A stretch of DNA of 19,943 nucleotides from Yinghuangia elevatio. Lineage in GTDB: Bacteria; Actinomycetota; Actinomycetes; Streptomycetales; Streptomycetaceae. Positions 13,923 through 19,943 of the stretch are shown here, in pieces. The stretch covers positions 1 through 19,943 of the forward strand of contig NZ_JBEZFP010000161.1 in NCBI RefSeq assembly GCF_040649515.1, written 5' to 3'. Within the stretch, counting starts at the first letter, position 1, and every line of letters begins with the position of its first letter. Both the position numbers and the translations under genes were made by a program. The notes below the pieces were generated by a model. The model made no database searches, had not been told where the DNA came from, and saw only the letters and a program-made list of their open reading frames with translations.

Positions 13923-14594
13923 TCAGCCGGCCTCGCCGGCGATGATCAGGGCGTGTTCGTAGGCGAAGACCACCGCTTGGGCCCGATCTCGCAGGCCGAG
14001 TTTGGCGAACATGCTGCCCACGTGGCTTTTCACGGTCGCCTCGGTGACGACGAGGCGGGCGGCGATCTCGGTGTTGGAGAGGCCGCGCGCGACCAGGAGC
14101 AGGGTCTCGCGTTCGCGCGGGGTCAGGTCGGCGACCAGGGCGGTGTCTGCGGGACGCGGCTCGGCTCGGGTGGCGAAGTTCTCGATGAGACGGCGGGTGA
14201 TTGAGGGCGAGAGGAGTGCCTCGCCGTCGTGGACCACGTGGATGGCCTCGACCAGGTGCGCGCGGGACGCGTCCTTGAGCAGGAAGCCCGATGCACCGGC
14301 TCGCAGCGCGCCGAAGACGTACTCGTCCAGGTCGAACGTCGTCAGGACCAGTACGCGCGGCGACGGCGTAATGCCCGCCGCGTGCAGTCGCCTGGTCGCC
14401 TCGATGCCGTCGACATGCGGCATGCGGATGTCCATGAGCACCACGTCGGGCTGCAGTTCGCGGGCCAGCGCGATCGCCTGCTCGCCGTTCGCGGCCTCGC
14501 CGACGACGGCGAACGCGTCCTGTGTCTGGAGGAACAGCCGCAGGCCGGTGCGGATGAGTTCCTGGTCGTCGACGATGAGCAGCCGGATCGTCAC
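13923..14594 (-). CDS. NarL/LuxR-type response regulator
   Basis: A 223-residue protein from GTG 14594 (GTGA overlap with the kinase stop). The receiver domain is residues 1-120 with the acidic pair D9-D10, phospho-acceptor D55 (VVLMDIRMP), T85/T86 and K107 (GFLLKD). The C-terminal 155-215 is a LuxR helix-turn-helix: LTPRERETLLLVARGLSNTE, ARLVVTEATVKSHVGSMFAK. It is the last of four overlapping genes and surely the partner of the adjacent kinase. Such regulators usually control their own transporter operon. Confidence 0.95.
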   Translation of the reverse strand: MTIRLLIVDDQELIRTGLRLFLQTQDAFAVVGEAANGEQAIALARELQPDVVLMDIRMPHVDGIEATRRLHAAGITPSPRVLVLTTFDLDEYVFGALRAGASGFLLKDASRAHLVEAIHVVHDGEALLSPSITRRLIENFATRAEPRPADTALVADLTPRERETLLLVARGLSNTEIAARLVVTEATVKSHVGSMFAKLGLRDRAQAVVFAYEHALIIAGEAG

Positions 14595-15793
14595 GCCGCG
14601 CCGCCTATGGGCAGCCGGGCCGCGATCCGGAACCCGCCGTCGGGTTCGGGGCGTACGTCCAGTTCGCCGCCGAGGACGGCGACCCGCTCGCGCATCCCGA
14701 CGAGGCCGTGGCCGGTGGCGGGCAAGGGAGTCACGCCCGGGGAACGCGCAGGCCGGGAAGGGCGTTCGTCGGCGACGGGCGGGGAGTCCGCGGGCGGGGA
14801 CCGGTGGCCGCCGTCGTTGACGACGGAGACCTCCAGGTGGGTACGGCCGAAGCCCACGTGCACGGCGACCCGGGTGGCTCGGGCGTGCTTGAGCGCGTTG
14901 GTCAGCGCCTCCTCGACGATGCGGTAGGCGGACAGTTCCACGCCGCCGCCCAACGGCCGCCGGTGGCCGCTGACCTCCAGGTGTGCGGGCAGCCCGGCGG
15001 CGTCGTACGTGGCGACGAGTTCGGCGAGTTGGTCCAGCGACGGCTGCGGGTGCAGGGCGGCCTCCTGCCGCCCGGGCTCGCGCAGCGCCAGGAGCATGCG
15101 CCGCATCTCGGCGATGCTCTGCTCCGCGTTGGTCTCCACCCGGGCCAGGGTGTCGTCGGCGAGGTCGGGCGCGGTACGCAGGACGTCGCGGGCGCCGCGT
15201 ACGCCCAGCAGCGTCACGGTCACGGAGTGGGCGACGATGTCGTGCAGTTCGCGGGCGATCGCGGTGCGTTCCTGATGTGCCGCGATCAGGGACAGTTGGG
15301 TGCGCTCGCGTTCGAGGTGGTCCGCGCGTTCCTCCAGGGCGAGGGTGTACCGGCGCCGGGTCTGGGCGTACGCGCCGAGCGCCCACGCGCCGGCAGCGAC
15401 CGGGGCGGCCGAGATGCCCGCCGCCGTCAGGAACACCGCCGTCGCCGCGAGCGCGAGTAGCGACGCGCGGCGTTCGCGGAGCTCGGCGACCGTGAACAGG
15501 GCGACCAGGGGCGGGGCGCCGCCGGGGTGATGGTGGCCCACCACCGTGAGTACGGCGGCAATGGTGCAGGTGAAGGCGAGGACGGCTTCGGGTGCGTGCC
15601 GCCGGACGAGCAGCGCCGCGCCGCCCGCGAGGGCGAGCAGGGCGGGGGCGGGGGCGACGGGCGCGGCGTCCTCGAACATCAGTCCCATCTCCACGCCGGT
15701 CGTCACCGCGGCGACCGCGATGTCGAACACCTGCGTGCGGTGCGCGGGGAACCACCGGCGCACCGCACGCGGGAAGCGGAGTGAGGCGTTCAC
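14591..15793 (-). CDS. NarL-type sensor histidine kinase (HisKA_3)
   Basis: A 400-residue protein from GTG 15793. The N-terminal 20-145 contain hydrophobic membrane segments (FDIAVAAVTTGVEMGLMF; ALLALAGGAALLV; VLAFTCTIAAVLTVVG; SLLALAATAVFLTAAGISAA). A coiled region follows, then the HisKA_3 box ERTAIARELHDIVAHSVTVT with H184 as phosphorylation site. The ATPase part has the N-box EEALTNALKHARATRV and the G-box GHGLVGMRERVAVLGG. There is almost no extracellular loop, so the input is probably within the membrane or via the transporter. It overlaps by 4 bp with both neighbours. Confidence 0.95.
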   Translation of the reverse strand: MNASLRFPRAVRRWFPAHRTQVFDIAVAAVTTGVEMGLMFEDAAPVAPAPALLALAGGAALLVRRHAPEAVLAFTCTIAAVLTVVGHHHPGGAPPLVALFTVAELRERRASLLALAATAVFLTAAGISAAPVAAGAWALGAYAQTRRRYTLALEERADHLERERTQLSLIAAHQERTAIARELHDIVAHSVTVTLLGVRGARDVLRTAPDLADDTLARVETNAEQSIAEMRRMLLALREPGRQEAALHPQPSLDQLAELVATYDAAGLPAHLEVSGHRRPLGGGVELSAYRIVEEALTNALKHARATRVAVHVGFGRTHLEVSVVNDGGHRSPPADSPPVADERPSRPARSPGVTPLPATGHGLVGMRERVAVLGGELDVRPEPDGGFRIAARLPIGGAA

Positions 15794-16509
15794 GCCAGGT
15801 CCCGTCGACGTTCGCTCGCGACGGACGCGATCACCAGGGCGACCGCCCACGCGGCCACGACCACGGCGGCCGTCCCGACGGACAGCGTCGTGTGGTGTGT
15901 CGACCGCGTCAGGATGGCGGCGGCTCCGAACGGCGTGAGGTCGGCGGCCGATTCGGCGACGCCGGCGACCAGCGGGAGCACCGCGAAGTTCACGACGAGC
16001 AGGACGACCACCCCCACCACCGGGACCCGCACCATCGCGCCGATGGCCGCCCCCATGATCGCAGACAGCACGAACGCCGCCAGGTTGCCCGCCGCGACCG
16101 CCGCGACCTGCGCGGATGTGAGGTCGGGCCCGGGGTCGTCGCGCAGCAGCGGTACGGCGACCGCGACCGACGCGGCGACGGTCACCGCCCCGATGACCAG
16201 GCCGGTGAGGGCGTACGCGCCGATCCGGGCGAGCAGCACCGCCCCCCGGTCGCGCCCGGCCACGAGCACGGTCGGTGCCGCGGTGCGGTGCCGGTACTCG
16301 CCCGCGGCACCGACCAGACCCCACAGCATCAGCAGGACCGGCAGCCCCGCGAACGCCTCCTGCTTCTCCGCGACCTCGTCCAGGCCACCCGACGCCGCCG
16401 CGACGACCACGGCGTTGAGCACGCCGAACGCGACAACGCCGACCAGGAACGCGTACCCGGTCCGAGTGGTCGCGGTCTTGAGGAGTTCCCCCTTGACCAA
16501 GCGGCTCAT
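15790..16509 (-). CDS. ABC-2-type transporter permease
   Basis: A 239-residue protein from ATG 16509, with about six membrane helices: 17-37, 55-72, 93-117, 135-160, 163-186 and 210-231. The opening RLVKGELLKTATTRTGYAFL is typical of ABC-2 permeases in which a cytoplasmic helix precedes the first membrane segment, and AAGEYRHRT after helix 2 is another common element. It is encoded directly after its ATPase (ATGA overlap) and before the kinase (GTGA overlap). Together they should form an exporter; drugs or antimicrobial peptides are typical substrates of such kinase-linked transporters, but nothing in the sequence fixes the substrate. Confidence 0.9.
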   Translation of the reverse strand: MSRLVKGELLKTATTRTGYAFLVGVVAFGVLNAVVVAAASGGLDEVAEKQEAFAGLPVLLMLWGLVGAAGEYRHRTAAPTVLVAGRDRGAVLLARIGAYALTGLVIGAVTVAASVAVAVPLLRDDPGPDLTSAQVAAVAAGNLAAFVLSAIMGAAIGAMVRVPVVGVVVLLVVNFAVLPLVAGVAESAADLTPFGAAAILTRSTHHTTLSVGTAAVVVAAWAVALVIASVASERRRDLA

Positions 16510-17228
16510 GCGCCCCGCCCCCCGGTCAGGTCGTGGAACACGTCTTCGAGGGAGCCGCCGCCCTGGGACAGTTCGTCGACCGTGTCGGACCGGACCAGGC
16601 GTCCTTTATCGATGATCACGATGTCGTCGACGGTCCGGGCGGCCTCGCTAAGGATGTGGCTGGACAGAAGGGTCGTGCCTCCGCGTTCCGCTCGCTCCCG
16701 GATGAGCGTACGCAGCCATCGGATCGCCTGCGGATCAAGGCCGTTCACCGGCTCGTCCAGCACCAGGATCTCCGGGTCGCCCAGCAACGCGCTCGCCAGG
16801 CCCAGCCGTTGGCGCATGCCCAGCGAGAACGTACCGACCCGCACCTCGGCGGCGTGGTCCAGCCCCACCAGGTCCAACACCTCGCCGACGCGTGCCCCGG
16901 GCAGCCCGGCGAGAACCGCAAGTGTCCGCAAGTGGGCCCGCGCGGTACGCCCGGGGTGTGCCCCGCACGGCTCGATGTGTACGCCCAGCACCCGCGCGTC
17001 GGACACCACCGGAGCGCCTTGGATCAGCACGCGGCCGGCGGTGGGACGCACCAGCCCGGCGACCGCTTTCAGCACGGTGGTCTTGCCCGCGCCATTGGAC
17101 CCGAAGAAGCCGGTGACCGCGCCGGACCGCACCGTGAAGGACAGTTGGTCGACGACGGTGGTCCGGCCGTAGCGCTTCGTCAGCCCCTCGACCGAAATCG
17201 CCGCCGTATGTGATCGCGAAAAGTTCAT
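16506..17228 (-). CDS. ABC transporter ATP-binding protein
   Basis: A 240-residue protein from ATG 17228. Walker A is GSNGAGKT (43-50), the signature FSLGMRQRLGLASALL (134 onward), Walker B ILVLDEP (154-160) with the D-loop GLDP, and the switch His H191 in LLSSHIL. The C-terminal end (SLEDVFHDLTG) is typical of the drug-export type. An in-frame GTG 33 codons upstream would add a poorly conserved Arg-rich leader, so the ATG is preferred although its ribosome site is weak. It is the first gene of the ATPase-permease-kinase-regulator operon. Confidence 0.92.
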   Translation of the reverse strand: MNFSRSHTAAISVEGLTKRYGRTTVVDQLSFTVRSGAVTGFFGSNGAGKTTVLKAVAGLVRPTAGRVLIQGAPVVSDARVLGVHIEPCGAHPGRTARAHLRTLAVLAGLPGARVGEVLDLVGLDHAAEVRVGTFSLGMRQRLGLASALLGDPEILVLDEPVNGLDPQAIRWLRTLIRERAERGGTTLLSSHILSEAARTVDDIVIIDKGRLVRSDTVDELSQGGGSLEDVFHDLTGGRGA

Positions 17229-17334
17229 ACCGGCAGCCTGGATCCCGTGCGTCCCCCGGTCTTCAGTCCGAGGACCGAACCGCGATTCCCACCGGAGTCG
17301 GAAAAGGTGATCGACTCGGGTCGGCACCCCGCAC

Positions 17335-17515
17335 GACGACTAGGGGGATCGGCCGTCGTGTACGAATCCCACGAAGGCCCGGTGCCGCCGAAGTGCGGGG
17401 CGACGCGGGCCATCATCACCTGACCCAATACCGCGAGCGCGGCCTTCGTACACGGGTCGCCGGGCAGCAACCGGCTGGGGTTGTTCGTGCGCAGGCTCTC
17501 CCCAGGACAGGTCCG
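17335..17515 (-). pseudogene. Coding-like leftward remnant, unidentified
   Basis: Leftward the frame reads ESLRTNNPSRLLPGDPCTKA, ALAVLGQVMMARVAPHFGGT and GPSWDSYTT with mostly G/C third positions, better than expected for intergenic DNA. No start, ribosome site or family is recognised; the frame then runs into the leader of the ABC operon. It may be the C-terminal part of a lost gene. Confidence 0.3.
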
Positions 17516-17593
17516 AGCCTTCCGATCCTTTTGGGATGATGCTCGGCCACAGGGAAAGGAACAGCCCCGAAGCGCCGGTTCGGCCGCGTTTTC

Positions 17594-17745
17594 GTGCGGA
17601 CGGACGCAGTGGGACGATCGCCGCCTCACGGCGTCAGGCCGTCCGCGGTCGGCGGTGACCGCGTCCTGGATGTCGGCACCGGTTACGCCGCCGCCCTGCT
17701 CGCTGCATGTCGCTGCGTCGACCGAGTCGTCACCGATGAAGTCGA
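17594..17745 (+). pseudogene. PCMT-like methyltransferase remnant (copy 2)
   Basis: The DNA cgcagtgggacgat near 17605 matches the 'TQWDD' coding site of copy 1. Then, after a gap, GGDRVLDVGTGYAAALLAAC and VDRVVTDEVD correspond to its DRVMDVGTGTGWTAALLAAC and NVVTIEVDAEL. The segment between the TQWDD site and the SAM motif is largely missing, and the glycine loop has lost two residues (GTGTG to GTG, one ggcacc unit fewer). With no start and no C-terminal half, this is a relic. It ends convergent with the dehydrogenase gene. Confidence 0.55.
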
Positions 17746-17765
17746 CCTGACTCCCCTCTGGACGC

Positions 17766-18794
17766 TCATGGACGGAGGGCGACTTTAAGGGCCTGGCGGG
17801 TGTCCATGGCGTGGTAGGCGGAGGCGACGTCGTCCAGGGGCAATTCGAGGGAGAACACCGGTGAGGGGTCGAGGCGCCCGGCCAGGACGTCTGCGAGCAA
17901 GGGCTCCAGGTATCGGCGTGCCGGGGCGACGCCTGCGCGCAAGGTGATGTTGTGCCGGAACAGCCGGTAGAGGTCGACGTGTTCCACGCCGTTCGGGACG
18001 CCGACGGAGCCGATGGTGCCGCCGGGCCGCACGAGGTCGATCGCCAGGTCGAGGGCGGACTGGGTGCCGGCGCACTCGGCGACGTTCCATGCACCGCCCT
18101 GCGTCTGGTTCCTGACGATTTCCGCGGTGGCCGGGTCGTCTGCGGCGAGGACGTCGGTGGCCCCCATACGCCTGGCAAGATTGCCGCGTTCAACATGGCG
18201 TCCGGCGAGGAGGATCCGCTCCGCGCCGGCTCGGTGAGCGGCGAGGACGGCGCACATTCCGACGGCGCCGTCCCCGATCACGACGACGGTCGATCCCGGC
18301 TCGGTACCGGCCAGGACGGCGGCGTGGGTGCCGGTGGCCATGACATCGGTCAACGGCAGCAGCCGGGGCAGGAGACAGGTGTCGGCGTCCGCGCGCACCG
18401 GGAGGAGGGTGGCGTCGGCGAACGGCACGCGTACGGCCTCAGCTTGTCCCCCATCGTGGCGTCCGCCCCAGAATCCGCCGTCGGGGCAGGACGTGAACAG
18501 GCCTTCACGGCAGGGCCGGCAGGTGCCGTCCGCGAAGGCGAACGGTGCGATGACGAGGTCGCCGGGTCGGACGCGAGCGACGTCCGGGCCCGTCTCCTCG
18601 ACGATCCCTACCCACTCGTGACCCATGCGGTCGCCAGGGGTGAAGGGCTCTCGGCCGCGGAACGGCCACAGGTCGGACCCGCACACCGCCGCGAGGCACA
18701 CTCTCACGAGGGCGTCGCCCGGCCGCTGGATCACCGGGTCGGGAACGTGGACGAGCCGGACGCGTCCGGCGCTTTCCAGCACGGTGGCTTTCAT
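17766..18794 (-). CDS. Zinc-dependent alcohol dehydrogenase (MDR superfamily)
   Basis: A 342-residue protein from ATG 18794. Catalytic zinc ligands are C38 (VCGSDLWPFRG), H59-E60 (GHEWVG) and probably D150. The structural-zinc lobe reads D89-x2-C92-x2-C95-x7-C103, with Asp in place of the first Cys. The Rossmann loop is GDGAVG (174-179) for NAD(P). The end block LPLDDVASAYHAMDTRQALK is typical of the family. It should oxidise or reduce an alcohol/aldehyde; the substrate is unknown. It is divergent from an Lrp/AsnC regulator 91 bases away, which probably controls it. Confidence 0.92.
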   Translation of the reverse strand: MKATVLESAGRVRLVHVPDPVIQRPGDALVRVCLAAVCGSDLWPFRGREPFTPGDRMGHEWVGIVEETGPDVARVRPGDLVIAPFAFADGTCRPCREGLFTSCPDGGFWGGRHDGGQAEAVRVPFADATLLPVRADADTCLLPRLLPLTDVMATGTHAAVLAGTEPGSTVVVIGDGAVGMCAVLAAHRAGAERILLAGRHVERGNLARRMGATDVLAADDPATAEIVRNQTQGGAWNVAECAGTQSALDLAIDLVRPGGTIGSVGVPNGVEHVDLYRLFRHNITLRAGVAPARRYLEPLLADVLAGRLDPSPVFSLELPLDDVASAYHAMDTRQALKVALRP

Positions 18795-18838
18795 GGCTGA
18801 TCACGGTAGGCTGCCGCCGCCCGTTCGCCCATGGCACT

Positions 18839-18868
18839 TCGACGGGTCTTCGACCTGATACCCGTCGA
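18839..18868. promoter_or_regulatory. Operator-like dyad between the dehydrogenase and AsnC genes
   Basis: tcgacgggt (18839-18847) and acccgtcga (18860-18868) are perfect 9-bp inverted repeats with a 12-base spacer. A second cttcgac copy lies inside the spacer (direct repeat with 18837-18843). It sits 17 bases before the regulator start and 45 before the dehydrogenase start, well placed for an Lrp/AsnC dimer acting on both. Confidence 0.6.
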
Positions 18869-18885
18869 TTGGAAGCTGGTTGGGT

Positions 18886-19374
18886 ATGAGCGGCAGCACA
18901 ACATCGGGCGTCGACGCTATCGACCTCGCGATCATCCGCGAGCTGTCCCACAACGCCCGCATCACCCTCGCCGAGTTGGGGCGCCGGGTGGCCCTCAGCC
19001 GGCCCGCGGTCGCCGACCGTGTGCGGCGCCTGGAGGACAGCGGCGTGATCACGGGATACGGCGTCCACCTCGACCTCGGCCGGTTGGGGCTGGGTCTGCG
19101 GGCGCATGTGTCACTGCGCCCCCGGCACCGGTTCACCCGCAATCCCAAGGGACTCCGGGAGCGGCTGTTGACCATGGGGAACGTGCTCTCCTGCACCCAC
19201 GTCACCGGGGCGAACTGCTACGAGCTGGAGGTCGCGGTACGCGACGCGCACCACCTGGAGTTGGTGATCGAATGCCTCGCGGAACTGGGCGACACCACCA
19301 CAGGGGTCGTGCTGTCCGAACCCGTCCACCCGCAAGACGTCGACGTTACCGCGTGGCTTGCGCACAGCCCCTGA
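18886..19374 (+). CDS. Lrp/AsnC-family transcriptional regulator
   Basis: A 162-residue protein. ATG 18886 is preferred over the TTG two codons earlier, with GGAAG about 10 bases upstream. Residues 12-60 are the AsnC helix-turn-helix (IDLAIIRELSHNARITLAEL, RPAVADRVRRLEDSGVITGY), and 68-145 the RAM ligand-binding domain with THVTGANCYELEVAVRD and LAELGDTTTGVVLSEP. Lrp/AsnC proteins sense amino acids or related small molecules and often control a divergently encoded enzyme, here the alcohol dehydrogenase. Confidence 0.95.
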   Translation: MSGSTTSGVDAIDLAIIRELSHNARITLAELGRRVALSRPAVADRVRRLEDSGVITGYGVHLDLGRLGLGLRAHVSLRPRHRFTRNPKGLRERLLTMGNVLSCTHVTGANCYELEVAVRDAHHLELVIECLAELGDTTTGVVLSEPVHPQDVDVTAWLAHSP

Positions 19375-19463
19375 ACCCGGCATCTACGGCGCCGCGAACG
19401 GCACCGGCGGCGCTGTAGCGATGGGAACGCCGCCGTCAGCTTCTGGCGATCGTCTGGACGTCG

Positions 19464-19710
19464 TTGATGTTGTCGCCGACGATTATGGAGGCGGCGTTCG
19501 AGACGCCGATGCCGGACGCGAACTGCTTGTCGCCGGCGACCGCGTTCCGGCTGGTCCTCCGCGTCGACACGGCCGCCGCACGCGCCGGACGGGAGTTCCC
19601 GCTGCCCGTGCCCGCTGACCCCGCTCACCCGGGCGACGTGGTCGTGTCCTGGACCTCGTCCTGGAACTCGGCACGGTGCAGCTGACCGGCACCCCGTCCG
19701 ACGACCAGCT
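19464..19710 (+). pseudogene. Coding-like fragment with an apparent frameshift, unidentified
   Basis: Rightward one frame reads FRLVLRVDTAAARAGREFPL and PVPADPAHPGDVVV. At about 19645 the coding character moves to another frame, VLDLVLELGTVQLTGTPSDD then QLWW, and stops near 19730. Both segments have G/C-rich third positions and read on naturally, so one frameshifted remnant is likely. No family is recognised. The rest of 19375-19717 contains nothing else I can support. Confidence 0.35.
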
Positions 19711-19717
19711 GTGGTGG

Positions 19718-19943
19718 TCAGGGCGGTGTTGATGCGAAGTCCTGGCAGGCTGTGCATTCCTGGATGACGGGGTGTGAGCATTCGAGGACATGGTTGAGGA
19801 AGTTGATGGTTCGTTCAAGTCGTGCGCGTTGGGAGTTGATTGCGTCGCGTTGCTCGGTGACGAGGCGTCTGCGTTGTCCGCGCCCGCCGTTCAGCAACTG
19901 GGCGATCACGCTCAGGGGCATGCCGGCCTTCTGGCACTTGGCT
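19718..19943 (-). CDS. MerR-type regulator, C-terminal part (runs off window)
   Basis: The last 74 codons of a leftward gene are present, beginning AKCQKAGMPLSVIAQLL and ending CSHPVIQECTACQDFASTPP. The 'AKCQKAGMPLxxI' block followed by a long helix (VTEQRDAINSQRARLERTIN) is typical of MerR proteins after the DNA-binding domain, where the helix forms the antiparallel dimer coiled coil. The three Cys near the end are of the pattern C-x8-C-x2-C and could bind a metal or report oxidation, but many MerR relatives carry similar Cys without known role. The helix-turn-helix is outside the window. Confidence 0.75.
   Translation of the reverse strand, partial: AKCQKAGMPLSVIAQLLNGGRGQRRRLVTEQRDAINSQRARLERTINFLNHVLECSHPVIQECTACQDFASTPP

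Noticed and set aside
15592..17172. 526-codon rightward open frame opposite the kinase, permease and ATPase genes
   Set aside because: It spans three well-defined genes on the other strand and has no recognisable domain.
17228..17327. GTG 17327 as start of the ABC ATPase
   Set aside because: The added 33 residues are Arg/Gly-rich and unlike family N-termini, which begin just before the ISVEGLTKRYG block.
1..19943. CRISPR array, tRNA or rRNA genes, phage or plasmid replication genes
   Set aside because: No regularly spaced repeats, cloverleaf-like T-loop sequences or matching coding regions were seen by eye on either strand.

Overview
The window looks like chromosome of a high-GC actinomycete, most likely Streptomyces or a close relative. 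The codons end mostly in G or C, GTG starts are common, and the genes are typical of the group: an actinobacterial gas-vesicle cluster, an ECF sigma factor with a SnoaL-like tail, a NarL-type two-component system with an ABC transporter, and a secreted sialidase-like protein. Identification rests on reading the sequence only; no database search was made. Intact operons alternate with decayed genes and insertion-sequence pieces, as in a plastic accessory or chromosome-arm region.

Layout. 1-94: start of an IS5-family transposase, leftward, running off the window and ending at a CTAG. 94-3291: the rightward distal half of a gas-vesicle operon (SRPBCC protein, gvpJ, gvpL, gvpS, gvpK). The IS has removed the 5' end of the first gene, and the next four genes are tightly packed with 4-bp overlaps from gvpJ onward. 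3292-3914: no intact gene, one decayed ATPase-type regulator fragment. 3915-5170: leftward VOC protein / ECF sigma pair, translationally coupled, behind a strong dyad. 5554-6354: rightward SUKH (SMI1/KNR4-like) protein and a small membrane protein in AT-richer DNA. 6349-7345: mosaic of remnants, including a methyltransferase with an in-frame TAG. 7473-9668: leftward two-domain CaiB/BaiF CoA-transferase. 9669-10871: about 1.2 kb with no convincing gene. 10872-11925: two broken IS5-like transposases lying head to head. 12061-13551: leftward secreted BNR/Asp-box protein followed by a clear terminator. 13923-17228: leftward four-gene operon, ABC ATPase, ABC permease, histidine kinase, response regulator, every junction a 4-bp overlap. 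17335-17745: remnants, including a second decayed methyltransferase of the same kind. 17766-19374: zinc alcohol dehydrogenase divergent from an Lrp/AsnC regulator with an operator-like dyad between them. 19375-19717: remnant. 19718-19943: C-terminal end of a MerR-type regulator running off the window.

How the genes work together. The gvp genes supply minor structural and assembly proteins of gas vesicles; the major shell gene gvpA and gvpF/G/O would have to lie elsewhere. The ATPase-permease-kinase-regulator set is a self-contained sensing and export unit. The Lrp/AsnC protein probably controls the divergent dehydrogenase. The VOC and sigma-factor pair is probably a stress-response unit. I see no CRISPR array, tRNA, rRNA or complete mobile element. 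I do not see a complete, clearly new system. The least explained items are the SUKH/membrane-protein pair with its compositional break, the two independent remnants of one methyltransferase family, and the unidentified coding-like stretches beside them.
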